In this document: piece after piece, positions 41,937 to 51,626 of the stretch | How positions within the stretch are numbered: position 1 is the stretch's first letter | How the letters are laid out: every line of letters starts with the position of its first letter | Source: Pythium myriotylum | Taxonomy: Eukaryota > Oomycota > Peronosporomycetes > Pythiales > Pythiaceae | Reading direction: 5' to 3' | Assembly: GCA_023091665.1 (NCBI GenBank) | Contig: JALJCQ010000016.1 | Span: 1,240,001 to 1,304,000, forward strand | Length of the DNA: 64,000 nt | The notes under the pieces: model-generated | The model's input: the letters and a program-made list of their open reading frames with translations, nothing else | Told to the model about the DNA's origin: nothing | The model's database searches: none | Made by a program: the position numbers and the translations under genes

Positions 41937-44093
41937 TCATAGTGTTGTCACTTGATGACCATTGGCTGCAGCTGCAGCTGCCGCTGCGGCTGCAGCAACA
42001 GCGGCAGCATTGCCAAGGTTTGCCTTGATCTTGTTGAGTTGCACCACGGCTTCAACACGCTCCGGGATCACGTCACGAGTAAGTCGCAAGTACCGTTTGA
42101 GGATGCCAATGGACGTGAGTACGTCCTCAGGTCGAGGGCATGGCTCATCGGCCACGTCAGCCATCGATTCGAATTGCCCCGACGCGTGTGTGGCGTCATC
42201 CAATCGCTTGGTCGACAAAAAGCCGTGCTTCTGCAGCACACTGCGGATAATCTGGACCTCATCGATACCAGGATCTGTCACGGATGCATTGCCTTCCATC
42301 TCGACGTACGCCTGGGCATTCGTCGGATCACTCACACCAACCCAGTGGAGAAAATCGGGCGCCATTTGAGAGATCTGCGCCATCAGTGCCTGAAGGTCGC
42401 GATAGAGCGGTGTCACATTGGACACAACTGTGCCCAGCTGCGAGGTCGAGTTGCTTGTGGAGAGAGGTGGTGGAATTCCATTGGAGAGACCGTTGCTAGA
42501 CGCACCACTGGCTCGTAGGATCTCTTTCATGTTTAAATTGGCAATGACTTGCGTGGGCAGCAAACCACTTTGAACCCAGCAGTTCTGGATGAGGTGCTTG
42601 TCAAGACTGTGGAGCGCAATGTAGAACCAGTGGAAGACGTTGCGCGAGTGGAGATGCCTCGCTGGGTGGAAACCCTGCATGTCCTGCGTCATCACACACT
42701 GTCGATAGTTCGTGAACAGCGTCTCGAGCATCTCGTAGCGGAACCGCGCCTTGAACGCCTGGATCACACCCAAGTGACATGGGTGGAACCGCGGCGGCTT
42801 GAAATTGGGCGGCAAAAAGTAGATCTGGAGGTGGTCGAACACGAAAAACGTTCGCTGGTCACCCTGCGAGTCCAAAATCATTGCGGCCTTGACATGCGGC
42901 ACGGCACTGTCCAGGATCACACGGAATGTACGCTTGCGGGTCTTGGCGAGCGAGTTGAGCGCCTTGAGCATGGTCACCATGGTGTGAGCCACCTGCCAGC
43001 CTGTCTTTGAGTGGCCATAGTGGATCTTGTACATCTCTTGCGTGTTTACTCCCTCCAGTAGCACGGGGTTGCGATCAACACCGATGACCTGCATGTCAAA
43101 CTTCTCGCCTCCCGCACTCACGAACAGCGAGACAGTGTACCGGCCATTGTTGGCGATCGTGCTCGCGCCAGGCGGGGTGTTGTCGTGGAGCTGGTTGGCC
43201 ACAGTGTTGGGCTTGAACGCGACCGCGAACTCGCTGCCCGTCCAGATGTCCTGCACGTCGACGCCCGCGAGACTGTGGTGGATCTCGCGCAGACGCGTCT
43301 GGATGTCGACGTTCTTGATCACGCTCGAGTCGCCGTGGAACTGCTTGGAGCTGAACGAGCCGAACCGCGTGCGGTATCCGTCGAGCCAGCCGTTTGAGGC
43401 GCTGAACTTGGCCAGCGCCTGGCGCACCTTGTCAGGCAGGTCGGCGTAAGGCTCCTGGATGATCTTCATTGCAATGTCCATGGCTTTCTGCTGGAGCACG
43501 GTGCCCGTGAGCTTGGTGTCGGGCGAGCTCACTTTGACCTCCATGCGCCACTTGTGGAGGCACTCGTCGAGCACGCGCAGGTCGTACGTGCACTTGGTGG
43601 TCTTGCGCTTCTTCTTGGTCGCGTCGGCCGAGTCGGTCTCGGTGCGGATCAGATCTTCCTGGCGGCAAATGTTGGTGATGGTCGTGCGTCCGACGCGGAA
43701 CTTCTCGGCCAGCTCCTTGTGCGTGAACTTCTTGCTCGCCGCGAGATCCACGACCTCGCGCTTCTGCCCGAGCGTCAGCCGCATGCGGCGCCCGGCCGGC
43801 ACGCCCGTCTCGCCGCCGCCGTTCGCGAGCCGCCTCGCCTCGAGCTCGTCGTCGTCGTCGTCCTCGTCCTCGACGATCTCGTCGTCTTCCTCGCCGGCGC
43901 GCTCGGCCGACGCGTCGACGCCGCCCGTGAGCACCTCGGTGGCCACGTCCAGCTCACTGCGCGCGTGCTTGCGGCCCGTCACAGGCGCCGCCTCCATGCT
44001 TCTCACGGCAACTTCTCCACTCGCGACGAGGTCTCTCCTCCGGTTTAGCGACCCGACCTCCCGGGTGGAGGCGTTCCCCGGCGGGGTCGTCAT
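41937..44093 (-). CDS. Domesticated pogo/CENP-B-like transposase-derived protein
   Basis: Single exon, ATG 44093, 718 aa. A very acidic stretch (about 67-86) precedes a psq/CENP-B N-terminal HTH (about 105-150: RLTLGQKREVVDLAA, HKELAEKFRVGRTTITNIC). A second CENP-B/Tc5-type HTH follows (VLDECLHKWRMEV to GWLDGYRTRFG). The DDE-1 fold is traceable but eroded. The first catalytic Asp region reads DIWTGSEFAVAF where the family has xNxDET. The second is kept as VILDSAVPHVK. The third region, FLPPNFKPPRFHPCHLGVI, has CHLG where LDQG carries the Asp. The C-terminus ends in a poly-Ala tract (41960-42014). No terminal inverted repeats flank it. A host DNA-binding role as in CENP-B or jerky-like proteins is inferred. 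Confidence 0.85.
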   Translation of the reverse strand: MTTPPGNASTREVGSLNRRRDLVASGEVAVRSMEAAPVTGRKHARSELDVATEVLTGGVDASAERAGEEDDEIVEDEDDDDDELEARRLANGGGETGVPAGRRMRLTLGQKREVVDLAASKKFTHKELAEKFRVGRTTITNICRQEDLIRTETDSADATKKKRKTTKCTYDLRVLDECLHKWRMEVKVSSPDTKLTGTVLQQKAMDIAMKIIQEPYADLPDKVRQALAKFSASNGWLDGYRTRFGSFSSKQFHGDSSVIKNVDIQTRLREIHHSLAGVDVQDIWTGSEFAVAFKPNTVANQLHDNTPPGASTIANNGRYTVSLFVSAGGEKFDMQVIGVDRNPVLLEGVNTQEMYKIHYGHSKTGWQVAHTMVTMLKALNSLAKTRKRTFRVILDSAVPHVKAAMILDSQGDQRTFFVFDHLQIYFLPPNFKPPRFHPCHLGVIQAFKARFRYEMLETLFTNYRQCVMTQDMQGFHPARHLHSRNVFHWFYIALHSLDKHLIQNCWVQSGLLPTQVIANLNMKEILRASGASSNGLSNGIPPPLSTSNSTSQLGTVVSNVTPLYRDLQALMAQISQMAPDFLHWVGVSDPTNAQAYVEMEGNASVTDPGIDEVQIIRSVLQKHGFLSTKRLDDATHASGQFESMADVADEPCPRPEDVLTSIGILKRYLRLTRDVIPERVEAVVQLNKIKANLGNAAAVAAAAAAAAAAANGHQVTTL

Positions 44094-44467
44094 CACAATC
44101 AGAATTGGTATAGGGGGTTCATCAAGTTTAACAACTTTACTGTCACCAAGTACAGTCAGTTTGGAGAACTAATAACAGTAGTACCTAGAAGGTATCGTTT
44201 TACAAGAGGGTTTGCTTCAGACGGGGAAGATTGCATTCAAAATCGCTCCGCAATAAAACCTCAAAACCTTACTTCAACTGGTTGATACGGTAATCAACAG
44301 CTATCAATGTACTTAATTACGGTGTCCCGTCTACTCTACATATGTGAAAATAATCCCTAAATATGGGAATCGTGTTGTATCGCCACTTTTGAATTTGGGA
44401 AGAGTGATGGTCCGGTCTAAACTTTCGCGGTTTCCGTCCCCGCCCAGTTTTCCTGACCACGCGAAGC
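44094..44467. promoter_or_regulatory. AT-richer divergent gap
   Basis: 374 bp between the divergent transposase-derived gene and the coiled-coil gene. It is distinctly AT-richer than the flanking coding DNA. No inverted terminal repeats, ORF or RNA gene could be seen here. Confidence 0.4.
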
Positions 44468-46979
44468 ATGGCCGCCGTGATGGCGACCGCGAGGGACGCG
44501 TCGGCGGCGCTCTGCGCGAGCGAAGAGGCGCTTCTCGACGCCTACGACCTGGAGGTGCGTAGCGCAGATCGTGCTCTTTCGAATGAGCCGTCGACCGCGG
44601 AAATTGACTCAATATTGGCGTCGCTATGTGCAGTGGAAGGCCATCGACATCCGCATGGACAAGCTTCGCAACGAGTGCGAGCGCATGCTGCTCGAGTACG
44701 AGCTCGAGCTGAAGCAGGCGATGTACGTGCGCGAGTGTGAGGAGCTCGTGCGCCAGCAGCAGGCGCGGCACGAGGCCGAGCGCGCTGGGCTCGAGCGCGA
44801 GCTGGCGGCGAGTCAGCAGCACGCGAGTGCCGCCGAGAAAGAGACGCGTAGACTGCAGCAGACGCAACAGGAGGAGAACAAGCTGCGAGAGGCGGAGAAG
44901 AGGAGGGAGGAGGAAGAAGTGGAGCGACAGCGAGACGCCGACGAGGCCGAAGCGACAGTGGCAAAACGGAAGCAGAAGAAGGAGGAGAAGGCGAAAGAGG
45001 TAGATACGAAGAGCATGAAGCCGACGGCCAAGCGGAAACAGAGCAAGGCGATTGCAGATGTGCAGGAGCCTGAGGAAGAGCCACTTGAGAAGCCCAAAAC
45101 GAAAACCGCGGGCAAGAAGGGGGCGACAGTGAAGCCTGTGGAGCGACCTGCCTCGCCGCCTGTGTACAGCCCCGAGGAAGAGGAGGACGAACAAAGAGAG
45201 ACGGCTCCTGCGGAGCCTCCAGTCACTAACGGCGATTTGTCAGAGGTGGCTGATGATGATCTGCTCGCAATTCTGACTCAGGATAACGGTTACGAGAGCG
45301 AGGACTTTGGCGATGCGTCGGCGCTTAGTCTGATCCACCCCGAATCCCCCGCGATGTTGAGCCCCAAGCGGTTAAAGAAGAAAGCCGCATTCGAGGCCGC
45401 GAGACTCGCTAAGATCAATGCCGAGTCACCACTGCGTGGTGGGGAGGCCGCTCTCGCAGATCGACTCATGAATCGTATCCGGGCAGTGTCGAAGCAGCCA
45501 CTGGGAGAGCCCGATGCACAGAGTGACGTGTCCATATCTCCACCGCCGTTGCTCACACCACCACCCAAACGCGCACTCAAACGACGGAAAACTGGAGCCT
45601 TGAGTCCTGCTCCAGGTATCACTGGCACAAAAGTTAACGACAAATCTTCGACTGGTACCGAAGAAGACACGACACATACGAGGGACGCGAATGTCAAAGA
45701 AGCGAAGCAAAAGTCTAAAAAGCCAACAGGTTCCGACAATCGGGAGAACGACGCAGATACCGAGAAGAAGCCACAACCAGAGCCTCACTTTCCAGTATCA
45801 GAAAAACCGAAGAAGACAAAGAAGCTTGCGAAGAAAGCATTCTCAGGCGAGGATGAAGTGGTGCCAAATGAGTCCAATCAAGGGGATGGGGTTAAGGATG
45901 GGCACGTGGACGAAGTTCAGAAGAAAAACTCAGCCCCGAAGAAGGACATGAATGGTACTAAAACGACTGTGAAAGCCAAGAAGGCCAGAAAAGAAGTACC
46001 CACCACTACTGATGGCAATGAAGAACATTTGCAAGCCGAAGATGTCGAGCATGATGAAGCCAAGACACAGGAATTAGCTGCAAAGCCAGATAAATACGTT
46101 GGGGCTGTGACTGGGAGGAGCAAGGCGAGGCAGTCAGCAAAACGTGCAGCGCTGCAAGCGGCTGCAGAAGACAGCGTAACCCGTTTGACCGGCTTCGCAG
46201 CAATCCACGACATCAAGACCCCGAAAGTACCACGAAAGAAAATGGGAATAGATGGCAAGAAGAAGCAGAGCAATGATCTTGCAGCGAAGCGAGCTGAGTT
46301 CCAGCAGATTCTTAACGAGAATAGCAATGCAAATCGGCCTGAGGAGAGGTCTGAAGCTGTGCCTCCACCTGGGAAAAAACGCCGACGAAACGATCCGGTA
46401 ATGAAAGAACCCGTCGAACTTGAGTTCCACACTCCCAAACCGAAAGCAAAGAAAAGCAAGGTTGCAAAGAACCCGTTCCCCCACGACGAGTTGAACATCA
46501 TGAAATCACCTGTACCTTTGCTCCGAGCAAAGATCGCTGAAAAGAAGAAGCAAGCAGAGGAGGAATCGAAGACGAAGAAGGCGAAGAAGCGCACGGTTTC
46601 GCAGCGGGATGATGCGGATGAGGAAGATCCTGGATACGGTAGCCCTGCAGTTGATGTTCCTGTGTCATCTGTCCTACCAGCAACCCAGCTTCCACTCCCC
46701 ATTTCTATCAAACCAATATCTTCCCAGACCCCATCGCGCAAAAGCCCCGATGAAATCACCGCCGCCGCTTCTGAGTATGCTTCTCGTTGGCTCAATTCAG
46801 GTCTTGTGACTCGGGCAAAGAAGAATGCGGTTAAAACAGCTCGAAAACCGGTTACGAAGACTACCCCTAAACCACCTTCGGTGTGGGGAGGCGGCGCGTC
46901 GTTCTTCGACGCGTTTGTGAATTCAGGAGCCCCTGTCATCCCACGACTAAAGTCATCTTCTTCAGCGCCGAAGCTATGA
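44468..46979 (+). CDS. Lys/Glu-rich coiled-coil nuclear protein, possibly borealin-like
   Basis: Exon 1 (44468-44551) reads MAAVMATARDASAALCASEE...LLDAYDLE. An intron (donor GTGCGT, ending CTATGTGCAG at about 44631) follows, then one long exon to 46979. The spliced N-terminus continues WKAIDIRMDKLRNECERMLL, so the ORF start at 44571 lies inside the intron. The first 60 residues (a helix with acidic, basic and Leu spacing) resemble the borealin N-terminal helix of the chromosomal passenger complex, but only loosely. Then come a charged coiled coil, acidic and SP/TP sites (SPPVYSPEEEE), and many KKxKK basic clusters, i.e. nuclear, chromatin-like and phosphorylated. The C-terminus ends with VWGGGASFFDAFVNSGAP. 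No enzyme motif; the assignment is tentative. Confidence 0.65.
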
Positions 46980-47211
46980 TTGATGCCGGAAAATGGTTTT
47001 GCTGTGTGGTAATTATTAACATGAATGGTGCTGCCGTGAGCACGAGAAGTCGCCCCAATTACATCGAATGATGCTCATCGGCTTTTGCCTCGTTGATGAT
47101 TTCACTCATCCGTTGTCAACGGAGAAGATCACACACCGTCTCCCAAGGCTATTTTAGTGTGCGAGGCACTCGGATGAAGAGTGTGGTGGCTGGGACTTGT
47201 GACTGATTGCC

Positions 47212-49251
47212 ATGAGATGGAAAGCGGCGGTTGTTGTGCCTCAGTCCGGACCTTCGATCTCATCCCTACCTCCCAGTGAGCGTACAATGTCCGTGGTCGT
47301 GCTCGGCTCCAAGTCCCGTATCGGTCTGTGGCTACTTGTTGTGATACTTGAGTCATCGAGTGCCGTGCTCCTCGCACTGTGGGCAGCGATGTATTTCACA
47401 CACAACACACGAAGCTCTCTGCTCTGGGTGCTGAAGGTCTACGTTCTCTTCTCCGAAGCCTACCACTTTCTTGACCGATATGCTTACGCCTTAGCCAGCG
47501 GATATGCGTTGCTAAGCGCAATGTTCGCCTATCGCGTTATCAGATTAATCGTGGTCTCAGTTCGCCATCGTCAGTTAAGATTCGGACTCACCATGCGCTC
47601 AGAGATAAATCCGATAGCGCACGACGGCAGAGCTCTATCTGTCCCTTTTAGGACGAAGCGTCTTATCGACAGGTTCCTTGAGCAAGTCAGCGTCAAGGGA
47701 CCGTATTTTGAGGCGCGATTGATCTTAGACGAAGTCCTCGAAACGACGTTCCAGATACTCGCGGCATTTTCGTCCAGTCGGAGCATCAGCAATGTGCCAC
47801 TAAACCTAACGTACGGCGCCGTGATCCTGATCAGTAGTCTTTCAACCCCATTCTTCCAGCGCCTGTACCATTCGCCATCAAACCTCGTGAAGCAGCGCAC
47901 AGCTAGGCTACTCACAGACTTGGTAACCGACTTTGTGTGGGGAACACTGTTACCGGTGTGGATGTATCGACCCATCTTGGCGACCTACTTCAAGCAGAAA
48001 GATCACGGCGACTCGATTGATTTCACGGAGAACTCAGCTAGAGAAGTCGAACGTGTCCTTGTGCTTTCTGGGTGGAACTACGTTCTCAGCATTGTTCCGT
48101 TTTGTAATTCGCTTCTCAATCTGATTGAAGTGCGTGCACTGCTGAGAGAGAGCTTCGATACTACTAAACAGCATCGGAGAATGGTCAGAACCACCACGCT
48201 CCTCTCTCTCCAGTCAACAATTCCAGAAAGTTTTCATCGCTCTACGGATAGCTTCAGAACAAGGATGCACGATGCCCACCCATGGTGGCACCGAGTAGTT
48301 CATGCCATTATAACGTCCGCTGGTGTGGGTGTGTTCATAACCTCACTTGTTGCGAATGACGTGTTCCGCTTGCTTCCACGCGCAAACGAGTATGGATGCG
48401 TGCATCGTGTCCACCCATGGTTTACGATGAAAGAAGCCTGCATTGGACGCAAGTTTAGCTGTTCATCACTCGGAGTCCGAGGATCTATAGAGGAGCTGGA
48501 CGCTGCACTGGGAGCGTTTGATACCAGCACGCTCGCGGATCTCTTCGTGTCAGACTGCACAGCGCTGAATCTGTCGACTTCTTCGCTTCGTCACTTCCGC
48601 TATCTACAGTCACTGCTGATCACCAACTGCACGATCCTCAGCTGGGAGAAAGGAGTCGCCGCTTTAAGCCACGACGCATTTCCCGGAATGTTGACTGTGA
48701 AGCTGGAGAGCGTGACGATCGACCTTCCGCTGACCGATGTCGCGCTTTTCACGACACCTCTCTCTCGATCCGTCGAGTGGGTCTATATCTCAAACACCAA
48801 TATGAGGGAAGCACTCCTGGATACCAGGTTGGTGGGTGACCATTGGCAACATCTAATCTACTTCGACTGTGCGAGCTGCTCCCTCACAGCCTTCCCATCC
48901 CAAGTGGTGGAGTCCATGGGTCGTCTAATTATGCTATCACTGATTGACAACGACATTCCTCAGATTCCCAACTCGTGGCCGTCTTCAAACCTCGAAGTTG
49001 TCATGGTCTGGTTCGATAACAACCCGCAGATTCAGCAGCTTCCTGATGCACTGTGGGCGCAAGCAGGCACATCACTTCAATCCGTGTATGCCCAGAACAC
49101 GAACCTAACAAGTCTGCCGCCGTGGTTACCTGAGAAGGTGGCAAGCAAAGCTGTTTTCGAAGTTTATGCGTTCAGCACGCCGTTTTGCAGGGAGAGCATT
49201 CCAGCGGACGCAGACTTGAAGTTCGTCTCGTGCGAATTTCAAGAATTATGA
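47212..49251 (+). CDS. Multi-pass membrane protein with C-terminal leucine-rich repeats
   Basis: Single exon, 679 aa; ATG at 47212 or, more likely by context, 47287 (MSVVVLGSKS). Hydrophobic helices occur near residues 35-60 (GLWLLVVILESSSAVLLALW), 70-110, 190-215, 245-275 and 365-385. A soluble extracellular or lumenal part of about 290 residues follows, with irregular LRRs: LRHFRYLQSLLITNC, FPGMLTVKLESVTI, SVEWVYISNTNM, LIYFDCASCSLTAFPSQV, GRLIMLSLIDNDIPQIP, LQSVYAQNTNLTSLPPWLP. It ends in a Cys-bearing cap. The architecture (several TM helices then LRR) looks like an expanded oomycete surface-protein family; receptor or sensor role is inferred. Opposite-strand frames are shadows. Confidence 0.75.
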   Translation: MRWKAAVVVPQSGPSISSLPPSERTMSVVVLGSKSRIGLWLLVVILESSSAVLLALWAAMYFTHNTRSSLLWVLKVYVLFSEAYHFLDRYAYALASGYALLSAMFAYRVIRLIVVSVRHRQLRFGLTMRSEINPIAHDGRALSVPFRTKRLIDRFLEQVSVKGPYFEARLILDEVLETTFQILAAFSSSRSISNVPLNLTYGAVILISSLSTPFFQRLYHSPSNLVKQRTARLLTDLVTDFVWGTLLPVWMYRPILATYFKQKDHGDSIDFTENSAREVERVLVLSGWNYVLSIVPFCNSLLNLIEVRALLRESFDTTKQHRRMVRTTTLLSLQSTIPESFHRSTDSFRTRMHDAHPWWHRVVHAIITSAGVGVFITSLVANDVFRLLPRANEYGCVHRVHPWFTMKEACIGRKFSCSSLGVRGSIEELDAALGAFDTSTLADLFVSDCTALNLSTSSLRHFRYLQSLLITNCTILSWEKGVAALSHDAFPGMLTVKLESVTIDLPLTDVALFTTPLSRSVEWVYISNTNMREALLDTRLVGDHWQHLIYFDCASCSLTAFPSQVVESMGRLIMLSLIDNDIPQIPNSWPSSNLEVVMVWFDNNPQIQQLPDALWAQAGTSLQSVYAQNTNLTSLPPWLPEKVASKAVFEVYAFSTPFCRESIPADADLKFVSCEFQEL

Positions 49252-49321
49252 ATCCCAAGGTATCGAAGTAATTCCAACGAACTTCGACAGCAATCATGCC
49301 TCAGACAGCAGCGATCATAAG

Positions 49322-49495
49322 TTACATTGTCGACACAGCGACTGAAGAGGCACGAGAAGAAGATTTGGCGCTCGCACCAGCGTTGTTGTCGTTTGACCTT
49401 TTTGGAGACGGTGTATTACAGCCGTTTGTTGCCGGTGTCAGTGTTGGAGCTTGCGTTGGGTCATTCGGAATCGGCTCAGGCGTCTCATCATCAAC
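49322..49495 (-). pseudogene. C-terminal fragment of the elicitin-like family
   Basis: On the minus strand 49495-49322 reads ...DDETPEPIPNDPTQAP...NDNNAGASAKSS...STM and then a stop. It clearly matches the Thr/Pro-rich tails of the two intact genes upstream (ETPEPIPNDPT and DNKADANSKT / DNNADANAKT). The Cys-rich domain and signal peptide are missing; the sequence 5' of the fragment is AT-rich (49500-49545). It is a truncated third copy at the downstream end of the tandem array. Confidence 0.75.
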
Positions 49496-49552
49496 TGGTT
49501 ACTTTATTACTTTATTCAATTATTCGAGCATTCTGCCAGCGGTTTGTTCCTC

Positions 49553-50242
49553 TCATAGAGCCACTTCACCAGCTGCGATGACGCAAAGAGCGAACAGCTT
49601 GATTGGTAGGGAGTTCGATCCCGAAGCTGACGCTGTCTTGGAGTTAGCGTCTGCTTTATTGTCTTTTACTGTCGGGGCTGGTGTGTCACCTCGCACTGTT
49701 GGAGTCGGCGTCGTCGTCTTGGTCGCCGCAGGTGTCGGCGTCGGATCGTTCGGGATCGGCTCGGGGGTTTCGAAGTCCGTGGGTTTCGTCCGTGCGGGCG
49801 TGGGCTTAGGAGTTTTGTTCGATGTGTTCTTGAGCGAGGCGAGGAGTCCATTGTCGCCAGGCAGCAATCCAACAGGCTCGTTCGTGCAGAAGTAGTCGAA
49901 GGTGACAATCATGTTGGCGAAAGTGCCGAAGCGGCCGCAGATCTTGTCAGCGCGTACGTGACGGATGTATGGCACAATGGCACCACAGGGCGAGTTGACA
50001 TCGCAGTACAAGGCCCTGTCATTGACTGGCCAGCGTTCGCCGTAGATGAAGAAGTACGAGATATCCTCGCACGCCTGCAGTGACGGCTGGACGAGATCAA
50101 ACTCGGCGTCGTCCTCGGGCGAGCACGGCGCGTACGTTGCATATCGATTAATACACGTGTTGGCGTAGTTGCAACCTTCGGCGTGGGTCGTGGCCGCAAG
50201 CGTTGAGAGCACCAGGAGGTTAACAGGGAAGTAACTCTTCAT
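49553..50242 (-). CDS. Elicitin-like secreted GPI-type protein 1 (229 aa)
   Basis: ATG at 50242 (MKSYFPVNLLVLSTLAATTHA, signal peptide). A compact domain with eight Cys (CNYANTCINRY... YCDVNSPCGAIVPYI...KICGRFG...DYFC) follows. The C-x4-C step and a Cys about 15 residues later resemble the elicitin core, but two extra Cys and a shorter last spacing set it apart, so elicitin-like is tentative. Next comes a Thr/Pro tail with TPTPTPT runs, of the type that is O-glycosylated in wall-exposed elicitins, and a C-terminal hydrophobic segment (LPIKLFALCVIAAGEVAL) typical of a GPI signal. Such proteins are cell-surface, sterol- or wall-associated in oomycetes. It is a tandem paralogue of 50922-51626. 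A perfect hairpin lies 26 bp upstream of the ATG. Confidence 0.75.
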   Translation of the reverse strand: MKSYFPVNLLVLSTLAATTHAEGCNYANTCINRYATYAPCSPEDDAEFDLVQPSLQACEDISYFFIYGERWPVNDRALYCDVNSPCGAIVPYIRHVRADKICGRFGTFANMIVTFDYFCTNEPVGLLPGDNGLLASLKNTSNKTPKPTPARTKPTDFETPEPIPNDPTPTPAATKTTTPTPTVRGDTPAPTVKDNKADANSKTASASGSNSLPIKLFALCVIAAGEVAL

Positions 50243-50267
50243 GGGATTTTCTGGAAGTCGAGATTTG

Positions 50268-50320
50268 AAGTGCGAGCTGTGGAATCTCTGCTGGTAGCAG
50301 AGATTCCACAGCTCGCACTT
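50268..50320. repeat. Perfect hairpin in the leader of elicitin-like gene 1
   Basis: Arms 50268-50292 and 50296-50320 (25 bp, no mismatch), loop GGT. It begins 26 bp upstream of the minus-strand ATG at 50242, so it would lie in the 5' UTR or core promoter. If transcribed it could impede ribosome scanning. The paralogue at 51626 has no equivalent. Confidence 0.95.
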
Positions 50321-50921
50321 TTCCTGCTGAGACCAGCCCGTGAGACTCAACCTGTACATGGAACCACGAAAATGCCACCCAGAGGGATGGGCAACGATAC
50401 TCAGCAGTGGGACCACTTCTGCGGGACCCTCCAAAGTGAGTCCGGCGAATCTTCGAGTCCCCCCAAAAGCACGACTTAACTGCGATTCACCTCCACACAT
50501 ACAGAACATTCAACTCGTTCTTTGGTGAGAAGATGAGCGCTCAATCTTCAGTGCTGATGTCCCACCTCCTAACTTTCCTCTACACGAGTTGCTTTGGTTG
50601 CATCGTCTTGGAGACTGCCGCCAAGCACCAAAAGAGCCAAGTCTCGGTGCCACTCATCGGTGATGATGGTCGGGATGGGATAGCATAGCCCTGGCCCACG
50701 GCTTAATGAAGTCATTTTGTGTGTGAGATTTTTTCGGCACATCATCGTCGCAGCTGTACATGAAGGTCGCGACGAACCCAACAGGTGGAAGTGATTTCGA
50801 CATCTATTTCAACGAAGCAGCGCTGCGTTATTCTTTTCGTGAATGTTTCGTCAACTAAACTTCAGTTGAGCGGTGACTCCGTCAAGCCAGACAAAGCGTT
50901 CTGTTGATATTGGCTCAAGCA
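50321..50921. other. Intergenic region between the two elicitin-like genes
   Basis: About 600 bp between the hairpin of gene 1 and the 3' end of gene 2. It is AT-mixed. A GTGCCACTC half-site occurs near 50650 (compare the CPA upstream elements). No gene found. Confidence 0.4.
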
Positions 50922-51626
50922 CTACATCGATGAAGACAGCACTACCAGACCCACACTAATTGCTACCACACAGACGCTTCTCTCGATGGCGCCAGCTGCA
51001 GACGGCGTCTTGGCGTTGGCGTCGGCATTGTTGTCGTTGGTCGCATTGGTCGGCGTCGGTGACTCGGTTCGCAAAGCTGGTGATGTCGTCGGGGTCGTCT
51101 TGGTCGCCGTGGGTGCCGGACTCGGCGTTGGATCGTTCGGAATCGGCTCAGGCGTCTCGTGATCTGTCGGCTTGGTCCTCGAAGGCGTAGGCTTGGGTGA
51201 TGCGGCGTTGCTCTTGAGTGAAGCGAGCAATCCGTTGTCACCAGGAAGGAAACTGACGGGCTGGCTCGAGCAGTAGTACGCGAACGTCTGAATCGTCCCG
51301 GCGAATGAGCGGAAGCTGTTGCAGAGCTTGTTGTCGCGGATATTGTGAGCGTAGGGCACGATGGCACCGCAGGGCGAGTTGATATCGCAGTACAACGCCT
51401 TGTCGTTGGGCGCATTGGGCCACTCGCTGGTGCCTTCCGAGAAGAAATAGGAGATGTCTTTGCAGGCCTGTAGCGCTGGTTGGACAAGCTCGAACTCGGC
51501 GGCGTCCTCGGGCGAGCAGGGCGGGTACGTGGCTTCCAGGCTGATGCACGTGCGCGCGTAGTTGCACGGGACCGCGTCGGCCATTGCGGTGAAGGCGACG
51601 AGCGGAAGAAGCGCCGAGACCCACAT
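50922..51626 (-). CDS. Elicitin-like secreted GPI-type protein 2 (234 aa)
   Basis: ATG at 51626: MWVSALLPLVAFTAMADA is a signal peptide. The Cys domain (CNYARTCISLEATYPPCSPE ... YCDINSPCGAIVPYAHN ... LCNSFRSFAG...YYC) keeps all eight Cys and the spacing of paralogue 1. Then GDNGLLASLK, a Thr/Pro/Ser tail with ETPEPIPNDPTPSP, and a C-terminal hydrophobic GPI-type segment (VCVVAISVGLVVLSSSM). The mature domain is clearly homologous to paralogue 1, the tails less so. A cell-surface role is inferred; no enzymatic motif is present. The fully intact frame, signal and tail argue that it is functional. Confidence 0.78.
   Translation of the reverse strand: MWVSALLPLVAFTAMADAVPCNYARTCISLEATYPPCSPEDAAEFELVQPALQACKDISYFFSEGTSEWPNAPNDKALYCDINSPCGAIVPYAHNIRDNKLCNSFRSFAGTIQTFAYYCSSQPVSFLPGDNGLLASLKSNAASPKPTPSRTKPTDHETPEPIPNDPTPSPAPTATKTTPTTSPALRTESPTPTNATNDNNADANAKTPSAAGAIERSVCVVAISVGLVVLSSSM

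Noticed and set aside
41960..42014. GCN trinucleotide run as a separate repeat element
   Set aside because: It encodes the poly-Ala C-terminus of the transposase-derived gene and is explained by that gene.
45917..46939. 340-codon minus-strand ORF opposite the coiled-coil gene
   Set aside because: Ser/Phe-rich shadow of a Lys/Glu-rich gene; no motif and no start context.
49296..49895. 199-codon plus-strand ORF across the elicitin-like region
   Set aside because: It is the antisense of the Thr/Pro-rich tails, which give artificial Val/Gly-rich frames. The minus frame carries signal peptide and Cys domain.
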